The notes: a model not told the origin generated them from the letters alone. Counted from the stretch's first letter, positions 21,459 through 32,604 are shown. The stretch is 64,000 bases of DNA from Pegoplata infirma (GCA_963921195.1 OY992537.1:134248756-134312755), one strand, 5' to 3'. Program-made: numbers and translations.

Positions 21459-21586
21459 GCCCAAAACCGTTTTTGGGCCAAAAACGGTTCAAAAACGGTT
21501 TTCCCAAAACCGTTTTTGAAAAAATCGCGGTCAAATGTTACATTTTAAGCTTATCTCTCAAATGTTACATTTTAAGCTTATCTCGA
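21459..21586. repeat. AACCGTTTTTGG palindrome cluster and 27-bp tandem pair
   Basis: CCCAAAACCGTTTTTGGGCC and its inverse alternate four times between 21459 and 21512, a strong cruciform candidate. Immediately after, TCAAATGTTACATTTTAAGC followed by TTATCTC occurs twice in tandem (21533-21586). Confidence 0.7.
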
Positions 21587-21691
21587 AAACTATGAGAGAT
21601 ACGAAAAAATTACGCAAGACAAAAATTTATAATAAAACTTTATGTGAAAAAATAAGGAATTATAAATACCGCGATTAAACTTCTTTATTTA

Positions 21692-21883
21692 TATATGGTT
21701 TTGAATTGAGAAAAGTGTGAAAGAAAAATTTTAAATTTTCTAAAAATTTTAGACATCCTGGTTTGTTTCTTACTAGTTTCATATTATCCAGTTATAATAA
21801 TCTTCAGAAAAACTTTTAATGTCAAATTTATTCAGTTAGTAGTCAATAGAACTCTATATGTGAAAATTATTAACAGATCGCAG
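21692..21883 (+). repeat. 190-bp dispersed repeat (copy 1)
   Basis: TATATGGTTTTGAATTGAG through to GAAAATTATTAACAGATCGC matches 39158-39346 at nearly every position. Both copies stop similarity sharply at TATATGG and CAGATCGC. In the second locus it lies inside a hAT-like element. Confidence 0.8.
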
Positions 21884-21945
21884 CCGACAAGGATTGAACC
21901 CATCATCTGTAATACTTTACTATTAACTGCTTTATTTACTTAATT
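21884..21945 (-). repeat. tRNA-like fragment on minus strand
   Basis: On the minus strand GATGGGTTCAATCCTTGTCG contains a B-box-like GGTTCAATCC, and upstream AAGCAGTTAATAG parallels the A-box-like AAGCAGTTAAGTCGG at 17266. This may be the same SINE family in decay. Confidence 0.35.
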
Positions 21946-22260
21946 TTTTTTTTAAATTTGATCGGCTTTGTTGCAAAAAAAAATATATTTTCATAAATGT
22001 TTTACTGTAACTTTGAGTGTTAAATGACTCAAAAATGACTTATAACCAAAATTATTCCCTGAAAAAATTCAGTAAGATCGCCTAGTCCTATTGGCCTCCT
22101 ATAGGATGTAGTACAATATTTTACAGAAAACGCGAAGTTTTTAGCTCGAAATGTAAAAGTGAAATTTTTGACGAATTTTTCAAAAAGGGCTCTGGCGAAG
22201 ATTTTGATTTCGCCGAAATAAGTATAGTCGTGGGGCACCTTAGATTCAAATTCAAGAAAG
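21946..22260. other. Intergenic, nothing recognised
   Basis: No gene or repeat ends are seen. Two overlapping minus-strand open frames (22029-22303) lack motifs. Confidence 0.4.
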
Positions 22261-22355
22261 CAGAGATGGGTGCGTGAGTGAATTTCGACTCAAGCACGCT
22301 CACGAAATTGAAATATTATTCATTCTGCTCACGTGAATAACTAATTTTTTTCACG
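22261..22355. repeat. GAGATGGG-bounded GTGAG block
   Basis: CAGAGATGGGTGCGTGAGTG starts a stretch of CTCACG/CGTGAG motifs and is interrupted by the CCCGAG MITE at 22356; CGCTCACGATGATCATTC resumes after it at 23143. Confidence 0.55.
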
Positions 22356-23142
22356 CCCGAGTAAAAATTTTAATATGGCGTCACATAAAATTATATAACT
22401 TTTGATTTGTCCTCGAATACAATTAGATATAATTTGATCCCAAAAATGGTGGATAGAATTGCATTAAATTCGATTTATTAATATCTTATTTTATTCATTT
22501 GTATATAGTTTAATACAATTTTGTCCGAAATTTGTCTCTATCCAATGGCATCAAATTATATGTGTTTGGATACAATAAGATACAATTATATCTAATTGTA
22601 TAAAATTTTATCGGCTTATAGTGAATCTTTTTTTGGTTGAAATAACATACATCACAAGTCAACGATACATACACCAAATAAAGTTTGTGTACGCTTCGAA
22701 CCAGAAGATGTAGTTTATCAAACTGTAAAAATACTTGTAAAATTTTTAAACTGTAAAAAATCTTAGAACAATTGTAAACTGTAAAAAAACTTTTTTTTTA
22801 ACATATATGGTTATATATGACATCACATAAGGAATATATAATTATATATTAAATGCTCTTGAAAAAAAATTAAATTTAGTTTAATATATAATTTTATATA
22901 ATTAAAGGTGACGTAATATATATTTTTATATAAAACGAAGTTTTGTTACTTGTGCCTTATATAATTTTATATAATAACATCAACCATATTTATTTATATC
23001 TGAATTATCATCAAATAATATGCAATTACATATAACTCCATATGAAAATTAAGAAAATCTGTTAACTTATATGTAATCATATAATGTTTTATATGATTGG
23101 ATAAAATTATATACGTCTATATATAATTATTTCTACTCGGGC
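22356..23142. mobile_element. MITE with CCCGAGTAAAAA termini (copy 1)
   Basis: CCCGAGTAAAAATTTTAATA at the left is inverted as ATTTCTACTCGGG at the right. The interior consists largely of TATATAATTTTATATA- and TAGATATAATTTGATCC-type motifs repeated in both orientations. The same termini bound 36914-37377. No coding content. Exact duplication could not be fixed. Confidence 0.7.
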
Positions 23143-23928
23143 GCTCACGATGATCATTCTATTTTTTTACTTTTATCAATTTCTTGTACAAAAAGTACAT
23201 AGTTTCCTAAAAACAATCATTAACATTTATTTAAATCACAATTTTTATTAATTACCCAGCAAAACTTAGATTACCAAATAAGGTATAAAATAAGGTATAT
23301 GATCTCTTATTTTATACATTGCAGCATTGATGATTTTAACAGGCGATGAGACTCAAAGTAATGCATCCACATTATCACATAGAATACCAGTAAGGTATAA
23401 AATAAGTCATAAATTTATAACGAAGAATACCAGTAAGGTGTAAAATATATGATATTTTATAGGTTACGAGTAAGGTATATAATATAGCATACTAGGGTGG
23501 GTCGTTTTGCCACTTTTTTGTCGGATCGAAACGCTATACCCGGCAAAAGTTGTCTACCCAGATGGGTATTACAGATGTGAATTTTTTTGGAAATCGGTTG
23601 ATATCTTCTGCTCTCTGAATGGGCTCAAAGTTTCGAAATTTCGGCGAAAAATCACAAAATGCCAATTATTGAGGCTCGAAAAAGTGGTTACTTTTTTTTG
23701 GTAAAGATATATTATTTTAAACGTAAACTCCATTTTAGGCATCAAAATGCAGTTTTAACCCCTCCCGGAGTTCCAGGGAATACCCCCGATATCCAAAGAG
23801 GATGTGAATTTCGGCTAAAAATACCCTAATTGATAATTATTGTGGTTAGAAAAAGTGGCATAATTTTTGGGTACAAATATGTTATAGACTTTAAATCCCT
23901 ATTAGGCATCAATATGCACACACAGAAA

Positions 23929-24165
23929 ACAAATTTGCCAATTTCCAACTGAAATTCAGTTGTTGCAATAAAAATTCGGTTGATGCATTTGTATTAAGGT
24001 TAAAACAACTTAATATTGGTAGTTACAACTAAATTTTGTTAATACAACTGTCTTTTAATTGAAACAACTAAAAAATTCGTATGCCACAGCGAAATTTAGT
24101 AGCAGCAGCCGAATTTTGAGTTGATACAACTGAAATATTCAGTTGGAAATTTATTTTTCTCTGTG
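23929..24165. mobile_element. 237-bp CACA-type MITE with CAACTGAA motif array
   Basis: CACACAGAAAAC at the left and TTTTTCTCTGTG at the right are inverted (10 of 11), flanked by CA at 23927-23928 and 24166-24167. The opposite foldback arm gives the empty site ATATGCAATTTTAAG. The interior is filled with CAACTGAAATTCAGTTG-type palindromes. A related copy lies at 32605-32822. Confidence 0.85.
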
Positions 24166-24294
24166 CAGTTTTAAGCCCTTTTAGAAATCCAGGGAATACC
24201 CCCGATATCCTAAGTGGGAGGTGAATTTCCAAAATTGTAAAAAATTCAAGTGCAGATAAAGTGTCATTATATATGGTTACCCATATATGATGCC

Positions 24295-25227
24295 TTAAAA
24301 TGCTATTTTTAACGATACCTCCCTACCCTCAATATCAGGAAAAATTGTCACAAATTTATATTTAAATTCAAATTTTGTTGGAGCTTGTCTAGAAATTAAA
24401 TCCGATTTTATTATGCCATCCCTTGCGTTTCTGTTGCACACTTTAGATATTGCTTCAGATACTAATTTTACTGTTCGTTCGACTGCAACTGAATGGCACG
24501 GAAACTGTGTTTTCAGGAAGTGAAAGTTTGTCAATAAGTTATTTATTTGATACCATTCTTAAAACGGGTGGTACTGTGTTAGAAACATCAGTAATTTCCC
24601 AGAAGATCATTTGCAAGTAATCAGTGGCCTCAAAATTTGGCCTTGGAATAATACTGATGACGATTCCCTGTTTGGTCTTCTTGAGTACTAAGAATTCTTT
24701 TTGGTGCATCTTGACGGACAGCAAGTCGATAATCTGTCATCATCGCGAGAAGAATATTTTCGGGCAGTGCAAAGAACGCATTGGTTGGAATGGATGAATG
24801 AACTACAGCTTTTTTTTTTACTTTGAGCCAACACTCAGGGGATGCCCCTTTTGCATCACCATATAGACTTTAGGTATGTATTTCTATGAGTTCCTTGCTT
24901 TGCAGTTGTCAACCTGCGAGCCTTGTTCAATTTTCCAGGGATCATGGAAGCAAGAACCTCCGAGCATTCTGCCGAATCAATAGCTTTAGCTATAAGAAAC
25001 AAGTACTTGAAGTCCTTACTGAGTTTTTTAAGCTTTTCGGAACTGTAATAAGGAAGATCACATTTAATTGCTATAAATGACACCACAGGAAGTTTTTCAC
25101 ATCCGTGTAATTTTGAAACTATAGGACCTGTGTAAAAATTGGGACCTGATGTTTGGACGTCGAAATGCTTAAAGAGAACTCGCAATGGTACTTCGATAAA
25201 ATGCAAAAGGCAACCTGCCCATTGCAT
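24295..25227 (-). pseudogene. Broken ORF of a conserved transposon-associated protein family, unnamed
   Basis: Three pieces on the minus strand read as one protein. The first is 25227-24856, with QWAGCLLHFIEVPLRVLF, TSGPNFYTGPI and a KYLFLIAKAI segment. The second is about 24820-24539, with NAFFALPENILLAMMTD, then NFEATDYLQMIFWEITDVS. The third is 24534-24295, with FPCHSVAVERTVKLVSEAIS and ARDGIIKSDLISRQ. The first and third are in the same frame and the middle is shifted, so there are frameshifts plus stops near 24730-24850. I recall this motif order (QWxxxLLHxxExPLR, TSGP, CHxxAVERxVKLV) from an uncharacterised arthropod protein family, but cannot name a superfamily. Its place at the centre of a foldback with 8-bp duplications suggests a transposase; that is inference. 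Confidence 0.7.
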
Positions 25228-26194
25228 GGATTTTCCTATTAATTCTTCTAATTTTCAAAGAATTCTACCTCTATGGAAAATACAACTTTCAAAATATTCT
25301 CTTTACTCCACTAGATTTTTTTACCATATAAACACTTTTGCATAACCTCTAGCCAAACAAAATTAAAAGATATAAATATATCTAAAAAATCTAGCTTGAA
25401 ATATCTTCCACTTATCGATTTTGACAAGCCCGGCCTTTGAGTTGAGTCTCGGCGAGAACTATAAAATTATCAATGTTCCATATAACCAAAAATGGCTTTG
25501 AAAGGTTTAAAAAATGCCCAAACTTCCATCTTTCTCCGATCCCGGCGGGGAGTCCTTGACCCCAAGGGGGGTTAATAATTGCTTTTTAAGGCATAAATGT
25601 GAGATGATGTTTAAAATAACACATCTTTACACAAACAAAATGCCATTTTTCGAACCTCAATAATAGTCAATTTGGGTATTTTTAGCCGAAATTCACTTCT
25701 CTTTTGGATATCGGCGGTATTCCCTGGATTTCCGAAAGGGCTTAAAATTGCATATTGATGCCTAATAGGGATTTAAAGTCTATAACATATTTGTACCCAA
25801 AAATTATGCCACTTTTTCTAACCACAATAATTATCAATTAGGGTATTTTTAGCCGAAATTCACATCCTCGGGGGTATTCCCTGGACCTCCGGGAGAGTTT
25901 AAAACTGCATTTTGATGCCTAAAATGGAGTTTACGTTTAAAATAACATATCTTTACCAAAAAAAAAGTAACCGCTTTTTCGAGCCTCAATAATTGGTATT
26001 TTGTGATTTTTCGCCGAAATTTCGAAACTTTGAGCCCATTCTGAGAGCAGAAGATATCAACCGATTTCCAAAAAAAATCACATCTGTTATACCCATCTGG
26101 GTAGACAACTTTTGCCGGGTATAGCGTTTCGATCCGACAAAAAAGTGGCAAAACGACCCACCCTATAGCATACCAGAACGTAATATATAAGGTG

Positions 26195-26865
26195 TTACGA
26201 GTAGTGAAAAAGTAATTTTGTATTAAATTTACTCACGTGATTGTAAGTGAGTGTAAGTAGATATAATATGCTAGTGAGTGTGTGTCGTTAGAAATTTCTT
26301 GTCGTGAGCCCATCTCTAGTTTAAACTTATGCATTTTTTTATAAAATAATTATTTTTTATGTTATTATAATGCATTATGCATTTAATTATAAATAATGCA
26401 TTATTTCAAACTTTCAAATAATACATATTGTAACCAAATATAAATCATCCATGATATAATGTTTAGAAATAATAAATATGAAATACATTTTTCCAATAAT
26501 CATGCATTACGTAGCAAATTATTAGTAATGCATTATTTTTCACTTTAAAATAATACGTTGTGGAACAAATGTTTGGTAAGACATCCTAAAATAATGCTAC
26601 AAATAAGGTATATACATTACCTGGTAATGTGTTATATAATCACTACCCATTACCAAAGTTTTGCTGGGTAGGATCTAAATTCAATATTATGACGATTTTC
26701 TTAATTGTTTTCTGTTTCAAACAGCACGCAACAATCACGCAAGCTCCCGAAACAAAAATTTCTCACGCACGCTCACGCACGAAGCTATTTTCTCTAATCA
26801 CGCGCACTCACGATCACGTGAGTCAAAATAAATTTCATTCACGATCACGCGTGATTCTCTACAAG
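26195..26865. repeat. GTGAG/CTCACG blocks and TAATGCATTA palindromes
   Basis: GTGAG-type blocks lie at 26195-26318 (ending GAGCCCATCTCTAG) and 26730-26865 (CTCACGCACGCTCACGCACG, ATCACGCGTGAT). Between them TAATGCATTATT-type palindromes recur about four times. These are probably ends of the GAGATGGG family on both sides of the CCCAGC MITE right end. The nesting order could not be resolved. Confidence 0.5.
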
Positions 26866-26878
26866 AAAAACATTGGCA

Positions 26879-28148
26879 CACTAAAAAAAAAGAATAAACT
26901 TAAACTTTGGAAAAATTTTCTTCAAAATAGTTTATAAATTTTCTCACAATTTAGTTAAATTTAACTAAAATTTGGGAAATTTTCCTAACTTTTAGGAAAG
27001 CATTTAAGTTCATGGACTGTTAAATAGGCCATAATTTTTCTTAAATGGAATTCCCTAATACGTGGAAGAAATTCTTACCGCCAAAGAAATTTTCCCTAAA
27101 TAATTGAAAAAAAATCTTTATTTTTAAGATATATTTCTTAAAACAAAATTTAGTTCAAAAAATCAGTTTTAGGACGTAACTTACTACCAGTTAGTTCATC
27201 ATATTTATCTTCTTTAATTTGAGGAAGTTTTTCCACAAGTTTAGTAAATTTTTCATAACATGAAATTGTTTTGTTGATTTATTTTTTTTTTCATGCTTGC
27301 TTGTAGTTCACATTTTGTTTATTATTTGTAGTACATGAATACAAAAAGTTTGATCTTGTATAACAAGTAATAAATTTAATATTTTAATTTTTTTTTTCTA
27401 CATATCGCTCCTTTACTTGTATAGTGTCATAACTCAAAAAATGCGTTTTTTGAGTTAATGATGCAGAATTATTCGTTATATCGTGCTTTATATAGTGTCA
27501 AAAATTCGTATTAATATCTCTTAAACTCACCGTTTGAGAAGAGTACACGCCATTATTACATTTTCTATGTACCGGCCTTTTTCGATTTAAAACCAGTTTC
27601 AATAGTAAACTTTAAACGTGTTTTCTGCTAAATCAAATATTTTGAGTTATGACACTATATGTACAAGTAAAGGAGCGATATGTATGTGTTAGAAAAAAAA
27701 TAATATTTTAGTCACAACAAAGACCTTGGCTTTGGCGTGTTTTCCAATAGTCTGGGAACAAACGTTTAATACAAAGTTTTTGTTGTAATTAAACTAAAAA
27801 AAAATAATTAAATTTATTACTAGACTATAAGAAACAAACGCTTCTTTATATTTATAATAAAATATGTACTCAATGAGAATTATGTGTGTATTCCGCATGC
27901 TATTCTATAAATAAACCATTAAAAAATATAAAATTAAATTATTTTTAAGAAAAATTTCCTTATCAAAAAGGTTTTTTAACCAAAAAATGGGAAATTTTTC
28001 CCCATTTTCTAGTTCAAATTGGTCCTTCTTTTAAAGAAAAATGTGGACTAAAAAGTAGGAATACATGGCAATGGAGCTAAATCATTATCAATTTTCCTTA
28101 GATTTAGTTAATTTTCCCATTATTTAATTATTTTTTTTTTTCTGAGTG
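26879..28148. mobile_element. CACTC-type MITE with CA duplication and GGAAATTTTCC motifs
   Basis: CACTAAAAAAAAAG at the left and TTTTTTTTTTCTGAGTG at the right, with CA at 26877-26878 and 28149-28150. Subterminal regions are rich in GGAAATTTTCC and TTAGTTAAATTTAACTAA palindromes. A separate inverted repeat occupies 27378-27712. No transposase frame is seen. Confidence 0.75.
27378..27712. repeat. Inverted repeat with CGCTCCTTTACTTG arms
   Basis: ACATATCGCTCCTTTACTTG and TAGTGTCATAACTCAAAA near 27399-27440 are inverted at 27635-27682, and the arms extend outward through an A/T-rich stretch. It is a small palindromic element nested in the MITE. Confidence 0.7.
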
Positions 28149-28376
28149 CAGTGTTCGAAACTTGAGGTTAAAGTTGGCTCGGCCAAGGCGTGTAGACGAA
28201 ATTCGAAAATAAAGTTTTGTGGGGACACGCATATTTCCAAAAACAACTTAATATAAATATTTGGACCATTTTATATTTGAAAGCGTTTTCTTTTAAAACC
28301 TCGTTACTTCCAACCGCACCAGCGTTAGCAACGATAACAAAAAAAAAATTTAATTTTCGTTCTGTTTCTTATTCAC

Positions 28377-28700
28377 TTAAATATATTTGAACCCTTTTTT
28401 ACAGGCAATAAAGTAGCGTGCTACGAATTCAACATTTTCTTTAAATATTTTTGTAAGAGCTTTGTAGATTTTCATAATTTTCCTACCATCATCATTATAG
28501 TCATAGATGGTATGTGAGGCCATGTTTTGGAGATTTTCGTAGTGTGTAATCCAATCATGACCACTGTGTTCCAACACAACGCTTCATTTACGTATGATTC
28601 GGGATCTGTCGTGTCAGATCGTGGAAGAATTCTGAGAAGTCACGATTAAAAAATGCTTCCATCGTTTGCAATTTACGGTCCTGAAGATGACCGCCAAAAT
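28377..28700 (-). pseudogene. Unidentified protein-like fragment
   Basis: The minus-strand frame 28577-28377 reads HDWITHYENLQNMASHTIYD then DGRKIMKIYKALTKIFKENV, with a mixed, protein-like composition rare in this AT-rich DNA. Upstream, in another frame, ESYVNEALCWNTVV precedes it directly, which suggests one frameshift near 28570. I do not recognise the family. It could be a decayed transposon or host gene piece; it has no clear start. Confidence 0.35.
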
Positions 28701-29364
28701 TTTCCCATAATCAGCTTTTTAACGCGCATAATTTTAGTTATCTTTGTTTTTGGGACACTAAGTAATATATGTAACAATGCAAATGATTATATGAAAAGGG
28801 ATGTACATATTTACATACTGTTGTAATAATTATGTAGACTTATTGTTAGGTTGTTCTTGTAAAGCCACAATATACTTATTTGACATTAAATACCATGTTT
28901 AAGTTTTAATGTTAACAATTCCTCGTGTATTTTTACATTGATATCCCAGCACTCCTAACTGAAGTAACTTAAAAAACATAACAAAACTCACATGAAAAAA
29001 ACGCTTATCTCTACCTATTTCTTCAGAAGATGATGATATTTTTAATAAATAATAATTTTGATTCCATGATCATGTATGTTTATTGATTTTTCCATTTAAG
29101 TACAATCACTTTTATTAATTTTAACAGAATTGCACATTTATTCTCCAAAATGTAACAACTCTTAGAAACTAAATTTGAAGATTTTTAAATTTAAGTGAAT
29201 AATATTTTAAAAATCATAAAGTTGTGTCTTTGGGATTGATCTCAGAAAAATTATTTTTTTATTATGCCCAAAAAAAATTTTTAATATATGAATTTTTTGA
29301 TACATTTTCAAAAATGTAGCAAATATGAATTTTTTGCAACATTTCAAGGAAATGGCGCGACCTC
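28701..29364. other. Intergenic, nothing recognised
   Basis: AT-rich sequence with no gene, terminal repeat or array that I can support. Confidence 0.45.
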
Positions 29365-29366
29365 TA

Positions 29367-29743
29367 CACACAAAAAAACCTTGTCAAATTACTAGAAAAA
29401 TTAATCCCATTTTACCAATATTTGACAGTTTTCCTTGATTTTTAACATAACAAACTTCGATCAAAATTTAAATTTTTTGTAATTTTTCAATGTTTTTGTA
29501 AATTTAAAAATTTCCAAGGTAATTTTACAAAAAAAATCTAGTAAATCACGTGAATTCATTGAAAGTTTTATCGCGCCAAAAAAGAGGTAAATCTACAAAT
29601 TTATTGGTAAAAAGCTTGCAAAATTACAAATTTATTTGTATAAAGCTTGTAAAATTACTAGGAGTTCTCGTCAAATAAAAGGTAGCAAAAAAAAAAAATA
29701 ACAAGCATTTTTTGTCATTTTACAAGTTTTGTTTTTAAATGTG
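29367..29743. mobile_element. CACTC-type MITE, TTGTAAAATTAC class, TA duplication
   Basis: CACACAAAAAAACCTTGTC at the left and GTTTTTAAATGTG at the right, flanked by TA at 29365-29366 and 29744-29745. The interior includes TTGACAGTTTTCCTTG and repeated GTAAAATTAC motifs shared with 9142-9652 and 42202-42737. Confidence 0.8.
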
Positions 29744-29858
29744 TAGAACCTCTTCGAAAATTTTAAAAAAAATATTAGAATTATTTTTTCATGAACCTTA
29801 ATAAACTTAGGGAGCATTCCGTAAAAAAAATTCCATTTCTTTTATAACATAAATTACA

Positions 29859-30422
29859 CAGTGGTAAAAAATTCGAACTTTCCAAATCGGATTGGGATGT
29901 TCCCAAAAAGAAATGAAAGCTGACATTTTATATAACAAAACCCTCAAAGCTTTTTTTTTAGTTCAGTGCTAGAACTTTACATTTGAATTTTGAAATTTTA
30001 AAGCATTTATTTTTTTTGTATATTAAATATGTTCTTCTTTAAAATATGACCTTGACGTGCCCTTATTGGACAAGTGGGGTCCAGCTATCAAACTTTAGCT
30101 CGAAATTACGTTAGCTATAACTGGTGTGAATTTTGCTGCAATCGGTCCTGTACCTACTTACTGAATAGCCAAATTATTAAAAAATAAACCACTGTGTACC
30201 GTTGCGTATGATTGTTATTTAAAGGCAATTACAAAATTAATCATACGCCACTTCTAGAATTTTCAGGTAATTATTATTATAATTATAATAAAATTTCACC
30301 AACTTCAAATGCGTGTTAATAAAAAACTAGCACTGACCTAAGCCTTGAGGGTCTTGGTATGGAAAATGTCAACCTTCATTTGCTTTTGGTTTCATCCTAT
30401 TTCGATTTTGGTTTTTGCACTG
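29859..30422. mobile_element. CAGTG foldback, short deletion derivative
   Basis: CAGTGGTAAAAAATTCGAAC opens the left arm and the right arm closes TTTTGGTTTTTGCACTG. The left arm's AAAACCCTCAAAGC and the right arm's GCCTTGAGGGTCTTG are inverted, as are CGTTGCGTATGATTG segments. The inner sequence matches the much longer foldback at 33479-36124. No reliable target duplication; AAATTACA occurs on both sides but not directly abutting the right terminus. Confidence 0.6.
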
Positions 30423-30492
30423 TGTTATTGATTAATATAAATTACACTGTGAAACAATTGAAAAGTCAGTTCTTCGGGCTTCAACCGAACTA

Positions 30493-31081
30493 ACAAGGAA
30501 GGTTTTTCACAGGGCACCCACTGATTGTCCTGATACTTGAATATGGGAATGAGGGGGCAAAAATAAGGGTTACCTATTTTTTTTAGCTGCCCAATCTCAA
30601 ATTTAAAAAAGGGTTGCCACCTTATGAAAAATTAAGGGCTTTCGGGAAAATCCGTGTAAAAGCCAAACTAGTAGCAGGAATTTCGCCAAACAAAAAAATA
30701 CGGGTCTGCTTAATTTTGATAGAGATTATTATATGTAATTTTGGCGGTCGTACGTATATATATCCCTATATAAACTACCCCAACGAGTATACATTTTTAA
30801 GAATAACGAACTTAACGAAGCCGTATTTGGACACGACCCACACACCATAGTGTCCTTCAAAAAACCTTTCGATCTGTATAAAATGTTTATATAGTTTATT
30901 TTGAAGAAATGGGAAAAATCCTCAAAAAAAGAAAAAAATTCCGTTTTTCCACCCACCTCTTTGACCCGCTAAATGTGAGATTGGGCAGCTAAAAAAACAG
31001 GTAACTCTTATTTTGCTCCCCTCTTTCCTATGTGCAAGTTTCAGAACAATCGGTGGGTGCCCTGTCAAAGACCTTCCTTGT
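30493..31081. mobile_element. Palindromic MITE, ACAAGGAAGG termini (copy 1)
   Basis: ACAAGGAAGGTTTTTCACAG at the left is inverted as CTGTCAAAGACCTTCCTTGT at the right; TTTAGCTGCCCAATCTCAAA is also inverted between arms. It shares order and content with 37451-37944. The open frame inside (30614-30850) corresponds to a similar frame in copy 2 but shows no domain, so I treat it as noncoding. Confidence 0.8.
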
Positions 31082-31420
31082 AAGGCAGTTTGAAAGTACT
31101 TGTGTGCAGTAGCAACGTCTAAAGTTTTTTTATAGCCCACTGAAGTTTTCATTTTTTTAAAAGTCGTTTGAAAAAAGTCTAAAAAAGTAATGTAAATGTT
31201 CTTTTGAGCTTAAATTGTAAATTGTAATTGGAACTTGTAAAATGACAAGAAAAATTTGTAATTTTTTAATTTTTTTTTATCTCCTATTTGATTAAAATTC
31301 CTTGTAATTTGAGAAGCTTTTTACAAATAATTTTGTAATTTTACAAGATTTTTCCCAATTAAATTGTTAATTTACAATTTTTTTTTTGTAAATTTACAAA
31401 GAAGTTTCTTGACTTAAGAG

Positions 31421-32158
31421 TAGTGTTTGGGGTCCGGGAATTCCCGGGTCGGATTTCCCGGGAATTCCCGGGAAAAGACTGACGGGAATTCCCGGGAATT
31501 TTTTCAATTTTTCCCGGGAAATCCGGGAATTTTATAAAATCAACCATTTTACATAAAAAACGTTCTAATTTAATTTTTAATATTTTTTTTTAAAAAACAG
31601 GTATAATTACATTTGCTATTTTTTTTTCTATTTGGAAGAACAGTGCAAATATATATTCATAGGAAAACTGATCAAGTGTAAAAAGTATGACAATATCATG
31701 AAAAAACTTAAAAAGTCAAAAAATATACGTCGGTTAATGATAATTTTGCTAAGACTGTCAAAAAATTTAAAATTTTGAACCTAGAATTTACATTTCCAGA
31801 ACAAATATTAAAAGTGCTGCCAACTATATTAGTTTTTGCTCGAATAACGCAGTTTTAATTTTTTTTGAAATTTTTAGCTATTTTTTGCGATTTTTTGTGG
31901 GGAAAAAGTTACAATATTTTTTTGTTTTGTTTTATTATATTTCAGGATTTTTAACTTTTATTGTTTGATTTTTTATGTTTTAATTAATTGTTTATCTCTA
32001 ATAAAACTGTTTTTAATAAAAAGTTGGTAAAATTTTAATGTTTTTTATGATTTATATTAACAATGAATATTTCCCGGGATTCCCGGGAATCCCGGGAAAT
32101 AAATTATTTTTTTCCCGTTTCCCGGGAAATTGAAAAGTCCGGGAATTCCCAAACACTA
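31421..32158 (-). mobile_element. hAT-like nonautonomous element, TAGTGTTTGGG family copy B
   Basis: Starts TAGTGTTTGGGGTCCGGG and ends GGAATTCCCAAACACTA, flanked by CTTAAGAG (31413-31420) and CTTACGAG (32159-32166), an 8-bp duplication with one mismatch. It is an inverted counterpart of copy A at 2416-3105, with the same CCCGGGAATTCCC subterminal palindromes. It is inserted in a GTAAAATTAC-class MITE whose right end is at 32442. Confidence 0.85.
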
Positions 32159-32442
32159 CTTACGAGCTTTTTTGTAATTTTACAAGCTTTTTACCAATGA
32201 AATTGTTTACAACTTTTTTGGCGCAATAAAACTTACAAGGAATTCTCGTACATTTATTAGATTTTTTTTTTTGTAAAAAACTCTTGGAAATTTGTAAAAT
32301 TACAAAAAAAAAATATAAATCAAAATTGTATATATTTCGATCGAATATTTTTTGTTAAAAAACAAGGAAAACTGTCAAAAATCGGTAAAATGGGGATTAC
32401 GAGATTTTTTCTAGTAATTTGACAAGGTTCTGTGTTTGAGTG
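32159..32442. mobile_element. Right part of a CACTC-type MITE
   Basis: The motif-filled sequence on both sides of the hAT-like insertion (about 31195-31420 and 32167-32442) ends GGTTCTGTGTTTGAGTG followed by TA at 32443-32444. The left terminus is not recognisable. Confidence 0.55.
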
Positions 32443-32604
32443 TAGAATATATTAACCCTATATCTATCGTATTTCTAAATCATTTAAACACTTTTTAGGA
32501 AAGGACTCAAAAGTCTTCTAAGAAATACATTTATAGGGTTAAAATGTTCTAAGAATATTTTCTGAATTTAATTTCACTAGGGTTTTTGCTGGCTTCAGAG
32601 CAAG

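Larger units (their letters stand above)
23493..26165. mobile_element. Foldback with tandem-repeat arms, 8-bp duplication and internal ORF remnants
   Basis: Termini TAGGGTGGGTCGTTTTGCC and its inverse are flanked by a perfect 8-bp duplication, TAGCATAC (23485-23492 and 26166-26173). Each arm (about 23493-24290 and 25490-26165) is made of tandem ~190-bp units: GGCATCAAWATGCA, CCAGGGAATACCCCCGATAT and GGCTAAAAATACC recur in order. The left arm also holds a 237-bp MITE. The 0.95-kb centre carries the broken coding region 24295-25227. This resembles the design of Drosophila FB elements, though the protein differs as far as I can tell. Confidence 0.85.
23255..26668. mobile_element. TA-flanked MITE with CCCAGCAAAACTT termini, hosting a foldback
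   Basis: CCCAGCAAAACTTAGATTAC at the left is inverted as CCAAAGTTTTGCTGGG at the right, with TA at 23253-23254 and 26669-26670. The left 230 bp repeat AAGGTATAAAATAAGG motifs. Most of the interior is the 2.67-kb foldback 23493-26165. The right part also includes a GTGAG block (26195-26318) and TAATGCATTA palindromes. Confidence 0.7.

Noticed and set aside
29851..30446. 8-bp duplication AAATTACA for the 29859 foldback
   Set aside because: The right copy does not abut the right terminus (16 bases away), and AT-rich octamers recur by chance.
30614..30850. Conserved small protein gene shared with 37671-37946
   Set aside because: The similarity follows from DNA identity of two copies of a palindromic MITE; frames differ in length and no codon-level conservation pattern is evident.
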